From Glycomyces luteolus (lineage in GTDB: Bacteria; Actinomycetota; Actinomycetes; Mycobacteriales; Micromonosporaceae), in NCBI RefSeq assembly GCF_027622875.1, contig NZ_JAPZVP010000033.1:1-36688 (forward strand): a stretch of DNA of 36,688 nucleotides, written 5' to 3'. Of this stretch, positions 1-6,774 are shown piece by piece. Each line of letters begins with the position of its first letter. Positions within the stretch are counted from its first letter, which is position 1. The notes beneath the pieces were generated by a model that saw nothing but the letters and a program-made list of their open reading frames with translations, was not told where the DNA came from and made no database searches. Position numbers and translations under genes: made by a program.

Positions 1-2
1 GC

Positions 3-293
3 GTCACGGCCCTCATCCCGCCATGGCGCATCATCGAGGTAGCTACCGAAGACAAACACATTGGCCCTCACCATCACATCGACTTCGTGTACGTCGCCCG
101 CGTTGCCCATCCGGGTGCCACGCGCGGCTCCGGACAATTCACCGTCGCCGAGGACGAAATCGTTGACTGCCGCTGGGTGCCAATCGACCGATTCGAGGAC
201 TACAAGACGCCCTCCGTGCTCCCCAAGCTCGCCGCCGATGCTGCAGATTGGGCCGACCGAGTCCAACGATCGAACCCAACCTTCAACCAATAA
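3..293 (+). CDS. NUDIX hydrolase, C-terminal part (gene cut by window edge)
   Basis: The reading frame is open from the first bases of the window and ends at a stop at 291-293, giving about 96 residues. The visible part contains HHHIDFVYVAR, a strand typical of the region after the Nudix box, then EIVDCRWVPIDRFEDYKTPS, which resembles the W-x-x-x-D/E-x-L segment near the end of NUDIX domains. The Nudix box itself (GX5EX7REUXEEXGU) must lie upstream of the window and cannot be checked, so substrate and catalytic competence are unknown. Members hydrolyse nucleoside-diphosphate-linked compounds. The gene converges on the ABC-F gene, with only 37 bases between the two stops and no hairpin seen there. 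Confidence 0.7.
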   Translation, partial: VTALIPPWRIIEVATEDKHIGPHHHIDFVYVARVAHPGATRGSGQFTVAEDEIVDCRWVPIDRFEDYKTPSVLPKLAADAADWADRVQRSNPTFNQ

Positions 294-330
294 GTTTCGG
301 ATCAATAAGGGGGAATCGAAGGCGGATCTG

Positions 331-1935
331 TCAGCGTCCTCCGGTGATCGTTCCAGCCTCCATTGTCAAGAGGCGCCCTTGGAAGGACTCGCGGAGTCGA
401 CGGTCGTGGGTGACGAGGATGACGGTGCCGTCGTAGTCGTCCAGTGCCACCTGGAGGTCTTCGGCGAGCATTGGTGAGAGGTGGTTGGTCGGCTCGTCCA
501 GCAGCAGCAGATCAACCGGCTCGGTCACCAAGCGGGCGAGTTCGAGGCGGCGGCGCTGCCCCCAGGACAGGTCGTGCACCGGGCGGCCGAAATGCTCGGC
601 TTCGAACAGGCCCAGGCGCCACAATGCTTCGGCGTGCTCTTCGAGGGTGCCGATCCGGTCTGCGGCGAAGGCCCGGAGCACCGACCTGCGGTCGTGATCG
701 GGTGCCGCGTGCTGCCGCAGGTGCCCTGCGTTCCCGCTGTGTTCTATTGCGCCGGTTTCGAGTTCGAGTTCGCCCGCTATCACCCGAAGGAGCGTGGTCT
801 TCCCTGCGCCGTTGGGTCCGGTTATCAGGATGCGCTCGCCGTGCGCTACGACCAGTTCCGGCACGTGAAGGCGTTCACCAACGCGAACCTCGCGCAACAC
901 CATCGCCGCGGCGGCGCCCGACGTGGCGAGGTCAGCCCTGAACTGGAGCGGTTTCGCCGGTGGCCGCACCGGGTTCCGGTGCAGCAGCTCGAGCCGCCGC
1001 TTCGCGATCTTGATGCGACTGCTCGCGCCGCGGGCGCTGCTGCGGACCGGTGCGAGTCGGGATACGGGGACCTTGCGGGGGATCGCGGCCATGTTGCCCG
1101 CGTTGGCTTCGGCGATCTGCCGCTGGCGGTCCACCTCCGTCCTCCAACGTTCGTACGCCTCGGCGGCCTGACGCCGTTCGACCGCCTTCGCGGTGAGGTA
1201 CCCCTCGTAGCCGTTCCCGTAGCGGTGGACTTTGCGGTCGGCCACTTCGATGATCGTGTCGGTGAGCGCATCGAGGAACGCCCGGTCGTGGGTGATGGCG
1301 ACCACGGTTCCGGGCCAGTCGCGAAGTTGGGCCTCCAGCCAGGTGACCGCGGCGTCGTCGAGGTCGTTGGAGGGCTCGTCGAGCAGGAGCAGCGCGGGAC
1401 GAGAGGCGAGGGTCGCGGCCAGCATGAGGCGTGAGCGTTCTCCCCCTGAGAGCGTCCCGAGCCGCCGGTCGCGATCGATGCCGCCTATCCCCAGGTGCGC
1501 GCAGGCGACTTCGACCCGCAGGTCCGCGTCCCAGCCTTCGCGTGACTCGAAGCGCTGCAGGAGTTCGGCGTACTGCTCGGCGGCTGCGCCGTCCCCTGAG
1601 GCCAGGACGCGTTCGGTTGCACGCATCGCCTCTTCGATTCGCCGCAGATCGGCCAGTGCGAGGTTGATAGCGTCGGCGACGGTCCGCCGGTCCGGCAGAT
1701 CGATCTGCTGTGGCAGGTAGCCGATGCCGTCCGGCGAATCGACTATGACCTCACCGTTGTCGGGCATCTCGACGCGCGCCAAGAGGCGCAGGAGCGTCGA
1801 CTTGCCCGAGCCGTTGTCACCGACGACGCCGACTTTCTCGCCGGATTTGACGGTGAAAACGACCCGGTCGAGCACGAGCTGGGCGCCGTAGCGCTTCGTT
1901 ACGTCGGCAACTACCAGTTGCGAGGGACGGTACAT
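331..1935 (-). CDS. ABC-F family ATPase (ribosome-associated, possible antibiotic resistance)
   Basis: This 534-residue protein has two ABC ATPase domains and no membrane segments, the ABC-F layout. Domain 1 shows Walker A GDNGSGKS, signature LSGGERSRL and Walker B LLLLDEPSNDLD. Domain 2 shows GPNGAGKT, a deviating signature LSWGQRRRLELA and LLLLDEPTNHLS. ABC-F proteins bind the ribosomal E site; some act as translation factors and others displace macrolide, lincosamide or streptogramin antibiotics. The linker between the domains (around residues 240-320) is basic, as expected for the ribosome-contacting arm. Antibiotic class cannot be predicted by eye. I place the start at ATG 1935 because a -10-like TATCCT ends 7 bases upstream, a leaderless arrangement; the frame is open further up to a GTG at 1977, which would add 14 unlikely residues. 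Confidence 0.88.
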   Translation of the reverse strand: MYRPSQLVVADVTKRYGAQLVLDRVVFTVKSGEKVGVVGDNGSGKSTLLRLLARVEMPDNGEVIVDSPDGIGYLPQQIDLPDRRTVADAINLALADLRRIEEAMRATERVLASGDGAAAEQYAELLQRFESREGWDADLRVEVACAHLGIGGIDRDRRLGTLSGGERSRLMLAATLASRPALLLLDEPSNDLDDAAVTWLEAQLRDWPGTVVAITHDRAFLDALTDTIIEVADRKVHRYGNGYEGYLTAKAVERRQAAEAYERWRTEVDRQRQIAEANAGNMAAIPRKVPVSRLAPVRSSARGASSRIKIAKRRLELLHRNPVRPPAKPLQFRADLATSGAAAAMVLREVRVGERLHVPELVVAHGERILITGPNGAGKTTLLRVIAGELELETGAIEHSGNAGHLRQHAAPDHDRRSVLRAFAADRIGTLEEHAEALWRLGLFEAEHFGRPVHDLSWGQRRRLELARLVTEPVDLLLLDEPTNHLSPMLAEDLQVALDDYDGTVILVTHDRRLRESFQGRLLTMEAGTITGGR

Positions 1936-1942
1936 CTCGGAC

Positions 1943-1948
1943 AGGATA
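1943..1948 (-). promoter_or_regulatory. -10 box for the ABC-F gene (leaderless start)
   Basis: On the minus strand TATCCT is followed by exactly 7 bases and then ATG at 1935. This spacing puts the transcription start at or next to the start codon, a common actinobacterial pattern. No convincing -35 box is seen 17 bases further upstream. Confidence 0.4.
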
Positions 1949-1979
1949 AGCGGAATGACGCAGACGTTCCCACCCACCC

Positions 1980-2006
1980 CCGTAAGGTATTCACCTTGCC
2001 GTAAGG
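1980..2006. repeat. Operator-like repeats upstream of the ABC-F gene
   Basis: The octamer CCGTAAGG occurs at 1980-1987 and again at 1999-2006, a 19-base period. Inside it lies the inverted repeat AAGGT-ATTC-ACCTT (1984-1997). The site lies about 45-70 bases upstream of the ABC-F start codon. A period close to two helical turns plus an internal dyad suggests a regulator-binding site; the regulator is unknown. It could equally be a chance repeat. Confidence 0.4.
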
Positions 2007-2321
2007 CTCACTCCCCGGATCCTCGGTGTGCAGGAAGCTTCTGGTACCCGCGACCTCGCCGTCGAAATCGGCACCTCGATCGCCACTGGCCTGCGCCGGA
2101 TCAGGGAGCGGTCACCCTGCTCACCGTCCGTCCCCGCGGCCTCTGCGAAGCAGCAGTCAGCGTCGCGGAAGCGAGTACACCGTGGGGCTTAGTTGAAAGG
2201 GCGTCGCAGATGCTCCCGGCGGCCTGTTCTGGCTCGGATCGGAGCCGCTAGTCAGATATCGGAAAGCTTGGTAGCTTTCGCGATAGCCCTGTTCCAGGGG
2301 AAGTGGGTGGTGGGGCAGAAG
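2007..2321. other. Non-coding stretch between ABC-F promoter and transposase remnant
   Basis: No convincing gene is seen. A short open frame (about 2028-2192, +) starts with GTG and encodes VQEASGTRDLAVEIG and onwards, but it lacks a ribosome-binding site, has weak third-position GC bias and matches nothing I recognise; it may be a gene scrap. The left end of the truncated insertion sequence that follows must lie in this stretch, but without its right end I cannot define the terminal repeat. Confidence 0.3.
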
Positions 2322-2365
2322 GAAACCTCCTGGTGGAGGCTGGAAGGCTCAACACAGGAGGTTTC
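2322..2365 (+). promoter_or_regulatory. RNA hairpin covering the transposase ribosome-binding site
   Basis: GAAACCTCCTG (2322-2332) and CAGGAGGTTTC (2355-2365) form a perfect 11-bp stem. The right arm contains the AGGAGG ribosome-binding site and ends one base before the GTG start at 2366. A second GGAGG at 2335-2339 can pair with the same CCTCC, giving an alternative short hairpin. Sequestering of the transposase ribosome-binding site in transcripts entering from outside is a known control mode in insertion sequences; its action here is inferred. Confidence 0.5.
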
Positions 2366-2823
2366 GTGTCTTCGATGGTGGCATACACCGCCGTGCTGCC
2401 GGTCGACCGGGCCGCCTGCGACTGGTTCGCCCGCCGCCTTGCAGGTCACCGCCGCGTCATTGGGACCCGCAAGGGCACCAGGCGTCTGACGCCTTGGGCG
2501 CACGCGGTGTTCACACTCCGGTTCCTGATCGACGGCACCCGCATCAGGCAACTCGCCGCCGACAACGCCCTGCCGAAATCGACCGCCTATGAGTACTTGT
2601 GGGAAGGCCTGGAAGTCCTGGCCGCAGCCGCGCCGGGCCTGCAAGCGGCGATCGATGCCTCTCGCGAGGCCGGCGACGGACACATCGGGCTCGACGGGAC
2701 ACTGATCCCCACCACCCGCGCCCAGGTCGAAGGCCCCACCAAGGGCGTCGACCTGTTCTGGTCGGGCAAGCATCACCGGCACGGCGTGAACCTCCAGGTC
2801 ATCTCTGCCCCGGACGGGTTGGG
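2366..2823 (+). pseudogene. Truncated DDE transposase (IS5-like, DDE_Tnp_4 type)
   Basis: The frame begins at GTG 2366 behind AGGAGG and encodes MSSMVAYTAVLPVDRAACDW, a helix-turn-helix region (about residues 45-80), then the first catalytic aspartate in GLDGTLIPTTR and the family motif WSGKHHRHGVNLQV. Similarity stops at ISAPDG near 2818; the following residues are foreign sequence belonging to the IS3 element. The second Asp and the Glu of the DDE triad are missing, so it cannot be active. The frame continues only to 2881. It was cut by insertion of, or recombination at, the IS3-family element downstream. Confidence 0.82.
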
Positions 2824-2850
2824 GCTTTCCCCTTTGGTGTTGACACCGTC

Positions 2851-3738
2851 CTATGCGGCGCGGGCTAGGTTAGCTCGCTGATGTTCGTAGTCGATCGGTG
2901 AGGCGTAGCCCAGCGATGAGTGTCGCCGGGTCGTGTTGTAGTCGCCGATCCAGGATTCGACCTGGAAGCGGGCCTCCAAGGCGCTCACGAAGGTCCGGCG
3001 TCCCTGCAGGACTTCGCGTTTGAGCGTCGCGTTGAACGACTCGGCCAGAGCGTTGTCGGCGGAGGAACCGACAGCGGCCCGGGACTGGAGCACCCCGAGG
3101 TCCTTGCAGGCCTGGGCGAATTGGGCAGAGACGTACTGCGTGCCGTGATCGGCGTGAAAGATCGCTCCCGAGATGGAGCCGCGCACGAAGTGCGCGCGGC
3201 GCGGCGCGGTCTCGACCAGGTCGGCTCGCTGGTGATCGGCGATCGCCCACCCGGCCAGGCGTCGCGAGTGCAGGTCGAGCACGGTCGCGAGGTAGAGGAA
3301 CGAGCCGCCCTCCAGCGGCAGGTAGGTGATGTCACCGACGTAGCGCCGATTCGATTCGGGTGCGGTGAAATCGCGTCCGAGGCGGTCGGGCACGACCTGT
3401 CCGGCCGGCTCCGACGCCGGAGCGCTGCGACGCTTCCGCAGCCGAACCCCCTCGATCCGGGCCCGGCGCATCAACCTGGCCACCCTCTTGCGGTTGACGG
3501 CCTCGCCGGCCGAGCGCAGCTCGACAGTGATCCTGGGCGATCCGTAGACGCCCCGGCTGGCCTCGTGGGCGGCCTTGATCCGTGAGGTCGCCGCGGCATC
3601 GGAGGCGGCTTTCGCCGCACGCGCCGGAGCGCGGCCCTGCCACTGGTAGTAGCCCTGCCGAGAGACCCCGAGCGTCTCGCACAGCCGCTTCACACTGAAT
3701 TCGTGGCGGTACTCATCGACGAACTGAAAGCGGCTCAC
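2851..3738 (-). CDS. IS3-family transposase OrfB (rve integrase domain)
   Basis: The 295-residue protein begins MSRFQFVDEYRHEFSVKRLC and has an HTH_21-like N-terminal region (GVYGSPRITVELRSAG) followed by the rve core. The DDE residues are in YVGDITYLPLEGGS (D), FHADHGTQYVS (D) and SSADNALAESFNATLK (E, about 35 residues after the second D). The C-terminus NTTRRHSSLGYASPIDYE is the classic IS3 ending. Length and motifs are complete, so it may be functional. The GTG start overlaps the stop of orfA in GTGA, which allows translational coupling. OrfB normally works as an OrfAB fusion made by -1 frameshifting. Confidence 0.92.
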   Translation of the reverse strand: MSRFQFVDEYRHEFSVKRLCETLGVSRQGYYQWQGRAPARAAKAASDAAATSRIKAAHEASRGVYGSPRITVELRSAGEAVNRKRVARLMRRARIEGVRLRKRRSAPASEPAGQVVPDRLGRDFTAPESNRRYVGDITYLPLEGGSFLYLATVLDLHSRRLAGWAIADHQRADLVETAPRRAHFVRGSISGAIFHADHGTQYVSAQFAQACKDLGVLQSRAAVGSSADNALAESFNATLKREVLQGRRTFVSALEARFQVESWIGDYNTTRRHSSLGYASPIDYEHQRANLARAA

Positions 3739-4073
3739 CAGTTCGTCTCGCCCGCGAAAAACTTCGCGGCCTTGCGCAGGATGTCGCGCTCTTGCCGGAG
3801 CCGCTCGTTCTCGGCGCGCAGCTTCCGGTTCTCCTCGGCTATCACGGCGTCGGAGCCTACGAGACCTTCGTTCTCGCTGGTCGGCGCCTGGTAGCGGGGT
3901 GATTCGCCTTGCTTCTTACGGTGCTGCTGCACCCAGTTGCGCAGCGTCTCGGACGAGACACCGAGATTCTTGGCCACCGACGCATAGGTCGCGGCCGGGT
4001 TCTCCAGGTACATCCGGACCGCATCGGCCTTGAACTCCTCAGGGAACCGGCGGTGATACTTCGAGGCCGACAC
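3735..4073 (-). CDS. IS3-family transposase OrfA (helix-turn-helix, leucine zipper)
   Basis: The 112-residue protein has an HTH_Tnp_1 domain (RRFPEEFKADAVRMY, then VAKNLGVSSETLRNWVQQ) and a coiled-coil/leucine zipper tail (EENRKLRAENERLRQERDIL), the usual OrfA plan for DNA binding and oligomerisation. The start is GTG 4073 with AAGGAG 6 bases upstream. Near the end, the codons AAG-TTT-TTC (TTTTTC, 3756-3761 on the opposite strand) could act as a -1 slippery run; slipping would continue as RGRDELVSRFQFV straight into OrfB. The heptamer is not a canonical AAAAAAG, so this is only a candidate. The stop overlaps the orfB start. Confidence 0.9.
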   Translation of the reverse strand: MSASKYHRRFPEEFKADAVRMYLENPAATYASVAKNLGVSSETLRNWVQQHRKKQGESPRYQAPTSENEGLVGSDAVIAEENRKLRAENERLRQERDILRKAAKFFAGETNW

Positions 4074-4076
4074 TCT

Positions 4077-4375
4077 TCACTCCTTGCGCTCAAGGCCCGC
4101 GCCCACACCGCGATGACGATCCCGACCAGTCCGGCCCCCATGGCCGCTATGGAACCGATGCGCCCGGACCCGCCGCCGAACCGGCCGCGGGTGAGGGCCA
4201 GCGCGAATGCGCCGGCGGCGACGCCGAGCAGAGCCACGAGGTCGGCCGCGATCGACGGGCCGCGGTCCTGGATGCCGTAGCCTCCGGCGGCGGCGGCGGG
4301 CGCGGCGAACGCGAGCGCACCGAACAGGACGGCCGCGGCCGCGGTGGCCGCGTGTCGCAGGATTCGAGTCGACAT
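4077..4375 (-). pseudogene. DUF6223-like small membrane protein, 3' end lost at IS junction
   Basis: From ATG 4375, with GAAGGGA about 8 bases upstream, the frame encodes a signal/transmembrane segment (AATAAAAVLFGALAFAAPAAAA), a second hydrophobic stretch (LVALLGVAAGAFALALTRGR) and a third (IAAMGAGLVGIVIAVWARAL). The pattern resembles actinobacterial DUF6223 proteins, which continue with a further glycine-rich membrane half. Here the frame runs at about 4080 directly into IS3 sequence and ends at 3857 with an arginine/proline-rich nonsense tail. I infer that the native 3' half was lost with the rearrangement. Function unknown. If short forms of the family exist the gene could be nearly complete, but its own stop codon is missing. 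Confidence 0.55.
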
Positions 4376-4521
4376 GAAGTGCTCCCTTCAAAAGAGCAGT
4401 AGCTTTTGATCCGAGCGTATGGCTTCGGCGTGCGCCGGTCGTCCGGCCTCAGTGGTCGATCCGGTCTACCTCCCCGGGTGTACGCGCCTTGGTTGCGCTG
4501 CACGATGTCGGTCATGCCCGC

Positions 4522-4527
4522 TAGGCT
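4522..4527 (+). promoter_or_regulatory. -10 box of the Imm51-like gene (leaderless start)
   Basis: TAGGCT is followed by 7 bases and then ATG 4535, so the transcript should start at the start codon. There is no ribosome-binding site in front of this ATG, which supports leaderless translation and the choice of this start over upstream in-frame ATG codons at 4406, 4505 and 4514. Confidence 0.45.
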
Positions 4528-4534
4528 TTCGGGC

Positions 4535-4897
4535 ATGTCAGAACCACCGGAGTTCGCGCGCTTCCCCAACGTCACCTTCGTAGAGGGCGACACCAGCGAC
4601 TCGGTGATCTACAGTCCCGGCGGTCCGGCCGACTCCCACCTCGCGGAGGTCTTCGCCGCTCACGGGCTCGAGGGCTCCGGTTACGACTGGCAGTCGGCGG
4701 TGCACGCCGCTCTGATCGAGCAGGGCCCGCTGCTGGAACGCTTCCGGTTCGACTGCGAGAGCAGCATGTTCTGCGCCTACGGCACCGACCGCGAGGCGCT
4801 CGGGGAAGTCGCGACGACCCTCGAGTCGCTCCTGCAGCGCCCGGTGCTCCTGGTCGAGGCGCTCGCCGTCGCGGCCGAGCGGGACCTCTTCGACTGA
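4535..4897 (+). CDS. Imm51-like immunity protein
   Basis: The 120-residue cytoplasmic protein carries the pattern of the Imm51 family: VTFVEGDTSDSVIYSPGG, then the core GSGYDWQSAVHAALIEQ, the FDCESSMFCAYG segment (family form FDPEAGMFCAYS) and a C-terminal helix-strand unit. Imm51 proteins are predicted antidotes to polymorphic or contact-dependent toxins. No toxin gene is adjacent: upstream is an IS-scarred region and downstream a convergent monooxygenase gene, so this is an orphan immunity gene, either protecting against neighbours' toxins or a leftover of a deleted toxin-immunity pair. The family call is by pattern recognition and moderately sure. Confidence 0.65.
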   Translation: MSEPPEFARFPNVTFVEGDTSDSVIYSPGGPADSHLAEVFAAHGLEGSGYDWQSAVHAALIEQGPLLERFRFDCESSMFCAYGTDREALGEVATTLESLLQRPVLLVEALAVAAERDLFD

Positions 4898-4909
4898 CGT
4901 TCGCGAGGT

Positions 4910-6079
4910 TCAACGTGCGTTCTTGATCGCACGCTGCACCAGCTGGCGGATGCCGGGCAATGCGATCGAGCGCATCATCATGTCGCTCATCCAGACGTGG
5001 AACCTCGTGGGCGGCGCGAACTGCGCGATGCCCCTGCGCGCCAAGGCCTGCCGCTTCGCAACCTCCGGGCGCAGCCGCGACTCCCAGTCCGCGAGCGCCG
5101 CCGGGACCTCGTGGCGTTCCAGGGCCGCGCCGAGCTCGTCCGCGCCCGAGAGCGCCAGGCCCGCACCGTACCCGGCGAAGAGCGTCACGCACCACGCGGC
5201 GTCGCCGAGCAGCACGACCCGGCCGCTGCTCCAGGCGTCCATGCGGATTTGGCTCACCGAGTCGAAGTACGCGCCGCCCGGGTCCCCCCGGAGCTGGTCC
5301 AGTGCGTCGGGCACCCCGCCGCCCAAGCCCCCGAACGCGTCACCGAGCGAAGCGATGGGCCCGCGGCGCAAGTCCGCTTCGGCGTCGGCGCTGCGGTAGG
5401 CGAAGAACGCTGACGAGCGGCCGGGGCCCAAGTTGATGACGGCCGCAGTGCGGTGCGGGCCGATGTACGTGGTGCCGCTGCCCTCGGCGAGGCCGTTCGG
5501 GACGCGGTGCAGCGGAAAGGCCCCGACCATGTGCTCCAGGTCGACCCTGAATCGCGACTCCTCGCCGAAGACCATCCTGCGGACGCTCGAATGCAGGCCG
5601 TCCGCGCCGATGAGCAGGTCCGCCTGCAACGCAGCACCGTCGCTGAGTGTCGCGGTGACGCCGTTCGCCTGCTGCGCAACGGCGGTCACGGTGGTGCCGA
5701 AGCGGAATTCGGCCGTGTCCGCGACCGCTTCGAAGAGCACCGCCTCCAGATCGCCCCGGAACACCGACATCGCCCGCGCGCCCTGCGCGGCCTCGACGAT
5801 CGCCTGCGGCACCGTGAACTTCGTCGAGCCGTCGGCCCGGACGAGGACCGAGGTGAACGATCCGAGGTCGCGCTTCGCCAACTCGGGCAGCAGACCCAGC
5901 CGCTCGACGGCGTCGAAGCCGCCGCCGATCAGGTTCACCATGTACCCGCTGCTGCGCCGTGCGGGCGCGCGCTCGACCACGACCGCGTGCCAGCCTGCGC
6001 GATGCAGCCGCAGGGCCGCCGCCAGCCCGGCGATCCCCGCGCCGACCACGATCGCCGTGCGCTTCCCGTTCTCCGCCAT
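4910..6079 (-). CDS. FAD-dependent monooxygenase (group A flavoprotein hydroxylase)
   Basis: The 389-residue enzyme has the three flavoprotein-hydroxylase motifs: the Rossmann GxGxxG (VVGAGIAGLAAALRL, residues about 10-25), the DG motif (LLIGADGLHSSVR, around 155) and the GD motif (GRVVLLGDAAWC, around 285). It uses NAD(P)H and oxygen to hydroxylate an aromatic or polycyclic substrate; relatives include drug-inactivating Tet(X)-like enzymes and polyketide-tailoring enzymes. I chose ATG 6079 because GGTGGAGG lies 5 bases upstream; an ATG at 6103 would add MIKLGGGK and translate that ribosome-binding site. It is divergent from the TetR gene and its promoter region contains the TetR-type operator at 6106-6124, so repression by the neighbour is likely. 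The substrate may be the inducer. Confidence 0.85.
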   Translation of the reverse strand: MAENGKRTAIVVGAGIAGLAAALRLHRAGWHAVVVERAPARRSSGYMVNLIGGGFDAVERLGLLPELAKRDLGSFTSVLVRADGSTKFTVPQAIVEAAQGARAMSVFRGDLEAVLFEAVADTAEFRFGTTVTAVAQQANGVTATLSDGAALQADLLIGADGLHSSVRRMVFGEESRFRVDLEHMVGAFPLHRVPNGLAEGSGTTYIGPHRTAAVINLGPGRSSAFFAYRSADAEADLRRGPIASLGDAFGGLGGGVPDALDQLRGDPGGAYFDSVSQIRMDAWSSGRVVLLGDAAWCVTLFAGYGAGLALSGADELGAALERHEVPAALADWESRLRPEVAKRQALARRGIAQFAPPTRFHVWMSDMMMRSIALPGIRQLVQRAIKNAR

Positions 6080-6105
6080 CTTGCCTCCACCTAGTTTGAT
6101 CATGT

Positions 6106-6124
6106 GTTCATTCCTAGTATGAAC
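6106..6124. promoter_or_regulatory. TetR-type operator between monooxygenase and tetR genes
   Basis: GTTCAT-N7-ATGAAC is a perfect 6+6 dyad of 19 bp in the 98-base divergent intergenic region. A further GTTCAAAC half-site follows at about 6129-6136. Size and location fit a TetR-family operator that controls the monooxygenase and probably the regulator itself. Confidence 0.65.
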
Positions 6125-6164
6125 GATTGTTCAAACTCGGGTCGAGGCCACCTCGCCGGGCCGA

Positions 6165-6170
6165 TACACT
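6165..6170 (+). promoter_or_regulatory. -10 box of the tetR operon (leaderless start)
   Basis: TACACT is followed by 7 bases and then GTG 6178. No ribosome-binding site precedes the GTG, in keeping with a leaderless transcript. Confidence 0.4.
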
Positions 6171-6177
6171 GGTGCCC

Positions 6178-6774
6178 GTGCCAAGAGGAGTCGCCATCCC
6201 CGAGCTGCGGCAGCAGCTGTTCACCGCCGCCGAGCGCGTGATCCTCCGCGATGGCCCGGGCAAGCTCAGCGGCCGCGCCGTCACCACCGAAGCCGCCGTC
6301 GCCGCCGGACTCCTCTACGCCCACTTCACCGACCTCGACGACTTCCTCGCCGCCTACGCCGTCGACCGCTCCTTCGTCGTCATCGCCGCCGCCGGGGCCC
6401 TCGCCGACCGCGCCGGAACCGGCGACATCGCCGCCAACCTGGCCGACACCCTGCTCGCGATCCCGCGCGACACACTCGCCGCCCTCGCCCGCCTCCTCGT
6501 CCTCCGGCCCGAACCGGCCCAACGCATCCACGACGTGCTCGGCGACGACACCGCCCTCGACGCGATCGAGCGGGCCGCCGCCGCCTACCTCGAAGCCGAA
6601 CACCGCCTCGGCCGCCTCGCCTCCACAGTCGACCCCCCAGCGGTCGCGCTGGCCCTCACCGGCACCCTCCACCACCTCGTGCTCACCGCCGAGGACCTGG
6701 ACGAACGCCTCCGACCCGCGATCACCGCGCTGGTCGGCACCACCGCGAACGAACGGAGCCGCAATGGCGGATGA
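6178..6774 (+). CDS. TetR/AcrR family transcriptional regulator
   Basis: The 198-residue protein has an N-terminal helix-turn-helix of the TetR type (LRQQLFTAAERVILRDGPGK, then VTTEAAVAAGLLYAHFTDLDDFLAAY) and an alanine-rich all-helical ligand-binding C-terminus. The family binds short palindromes as dimers and leaves DNA on binding a small ligand. The start is GTG 6178 (a GTG at 6172 is also in frame). The gene overlaps the downstream ARMT1-like gene by 11 bases, so regulator, phosphatase and esterase are probably co-transcribed. The ligand is unknown; a substrate of the divergent monooxygenase is the simplest guess. Confidence 0.85.
   Translation: MPRGVAIPELRQQLFTAAERVILRDGPGKLSGRAVTTEAAVAAGLLYAHFTDLDDFLAAYAVDRSFVVIAAAGALADRAGTGDIAANLADTLLAIPRDTLAALARLLVLRPEPAQRIHDVLGDDTALDAIERAAAAYLEAEHRLGRLASTVDPPAVALALTGTLHHLVLTAEDLDERLRPAITALVGTTANERSRNGG

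Larger units (their letters stand above)
2824..4080 (-). mobile_element. IS3-family insertion sequence (orfA + orfB), ends approximate
   Basis: The element encodes a complete orfA/orfB pair on the minus strand. One flank is a truncated transposase gene (to about 2818) and the other a truncated DUF6223-like gene (from about 4080). The exact ends are not settled: candidates are the TGTTGACACC area at 2832-2841 on the left and the TGTCGGCCTCG area near 4073 on the right, which share only a few bases. No target duplication could be identified. Because the two flanks belong to different genes, the present arrangement needs a deletion or IS-IS recombination besides simple insertion. Confidence 0.75.

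Noticed and set aside
2028..2192. Possible small gene upstream of the truncated transposase
   Set aside because: No ribosome-binding site, weak codon bias and no recognisable sequence.
3756..3761. Definite programmed -1 frameshift site in orfA
   Set aside because: TTTTTC could slip and the -1 frame does lead into OrfB, but it is not a canonical heptamer, so I mention it only as a candidate.
2820..4085. Exact ends and target duplication of the IS3 element
   Set aside because: Candidate ends share too few bases and no convincing 3-5 bp direct repeat flanks them, so I give approximate limits only.
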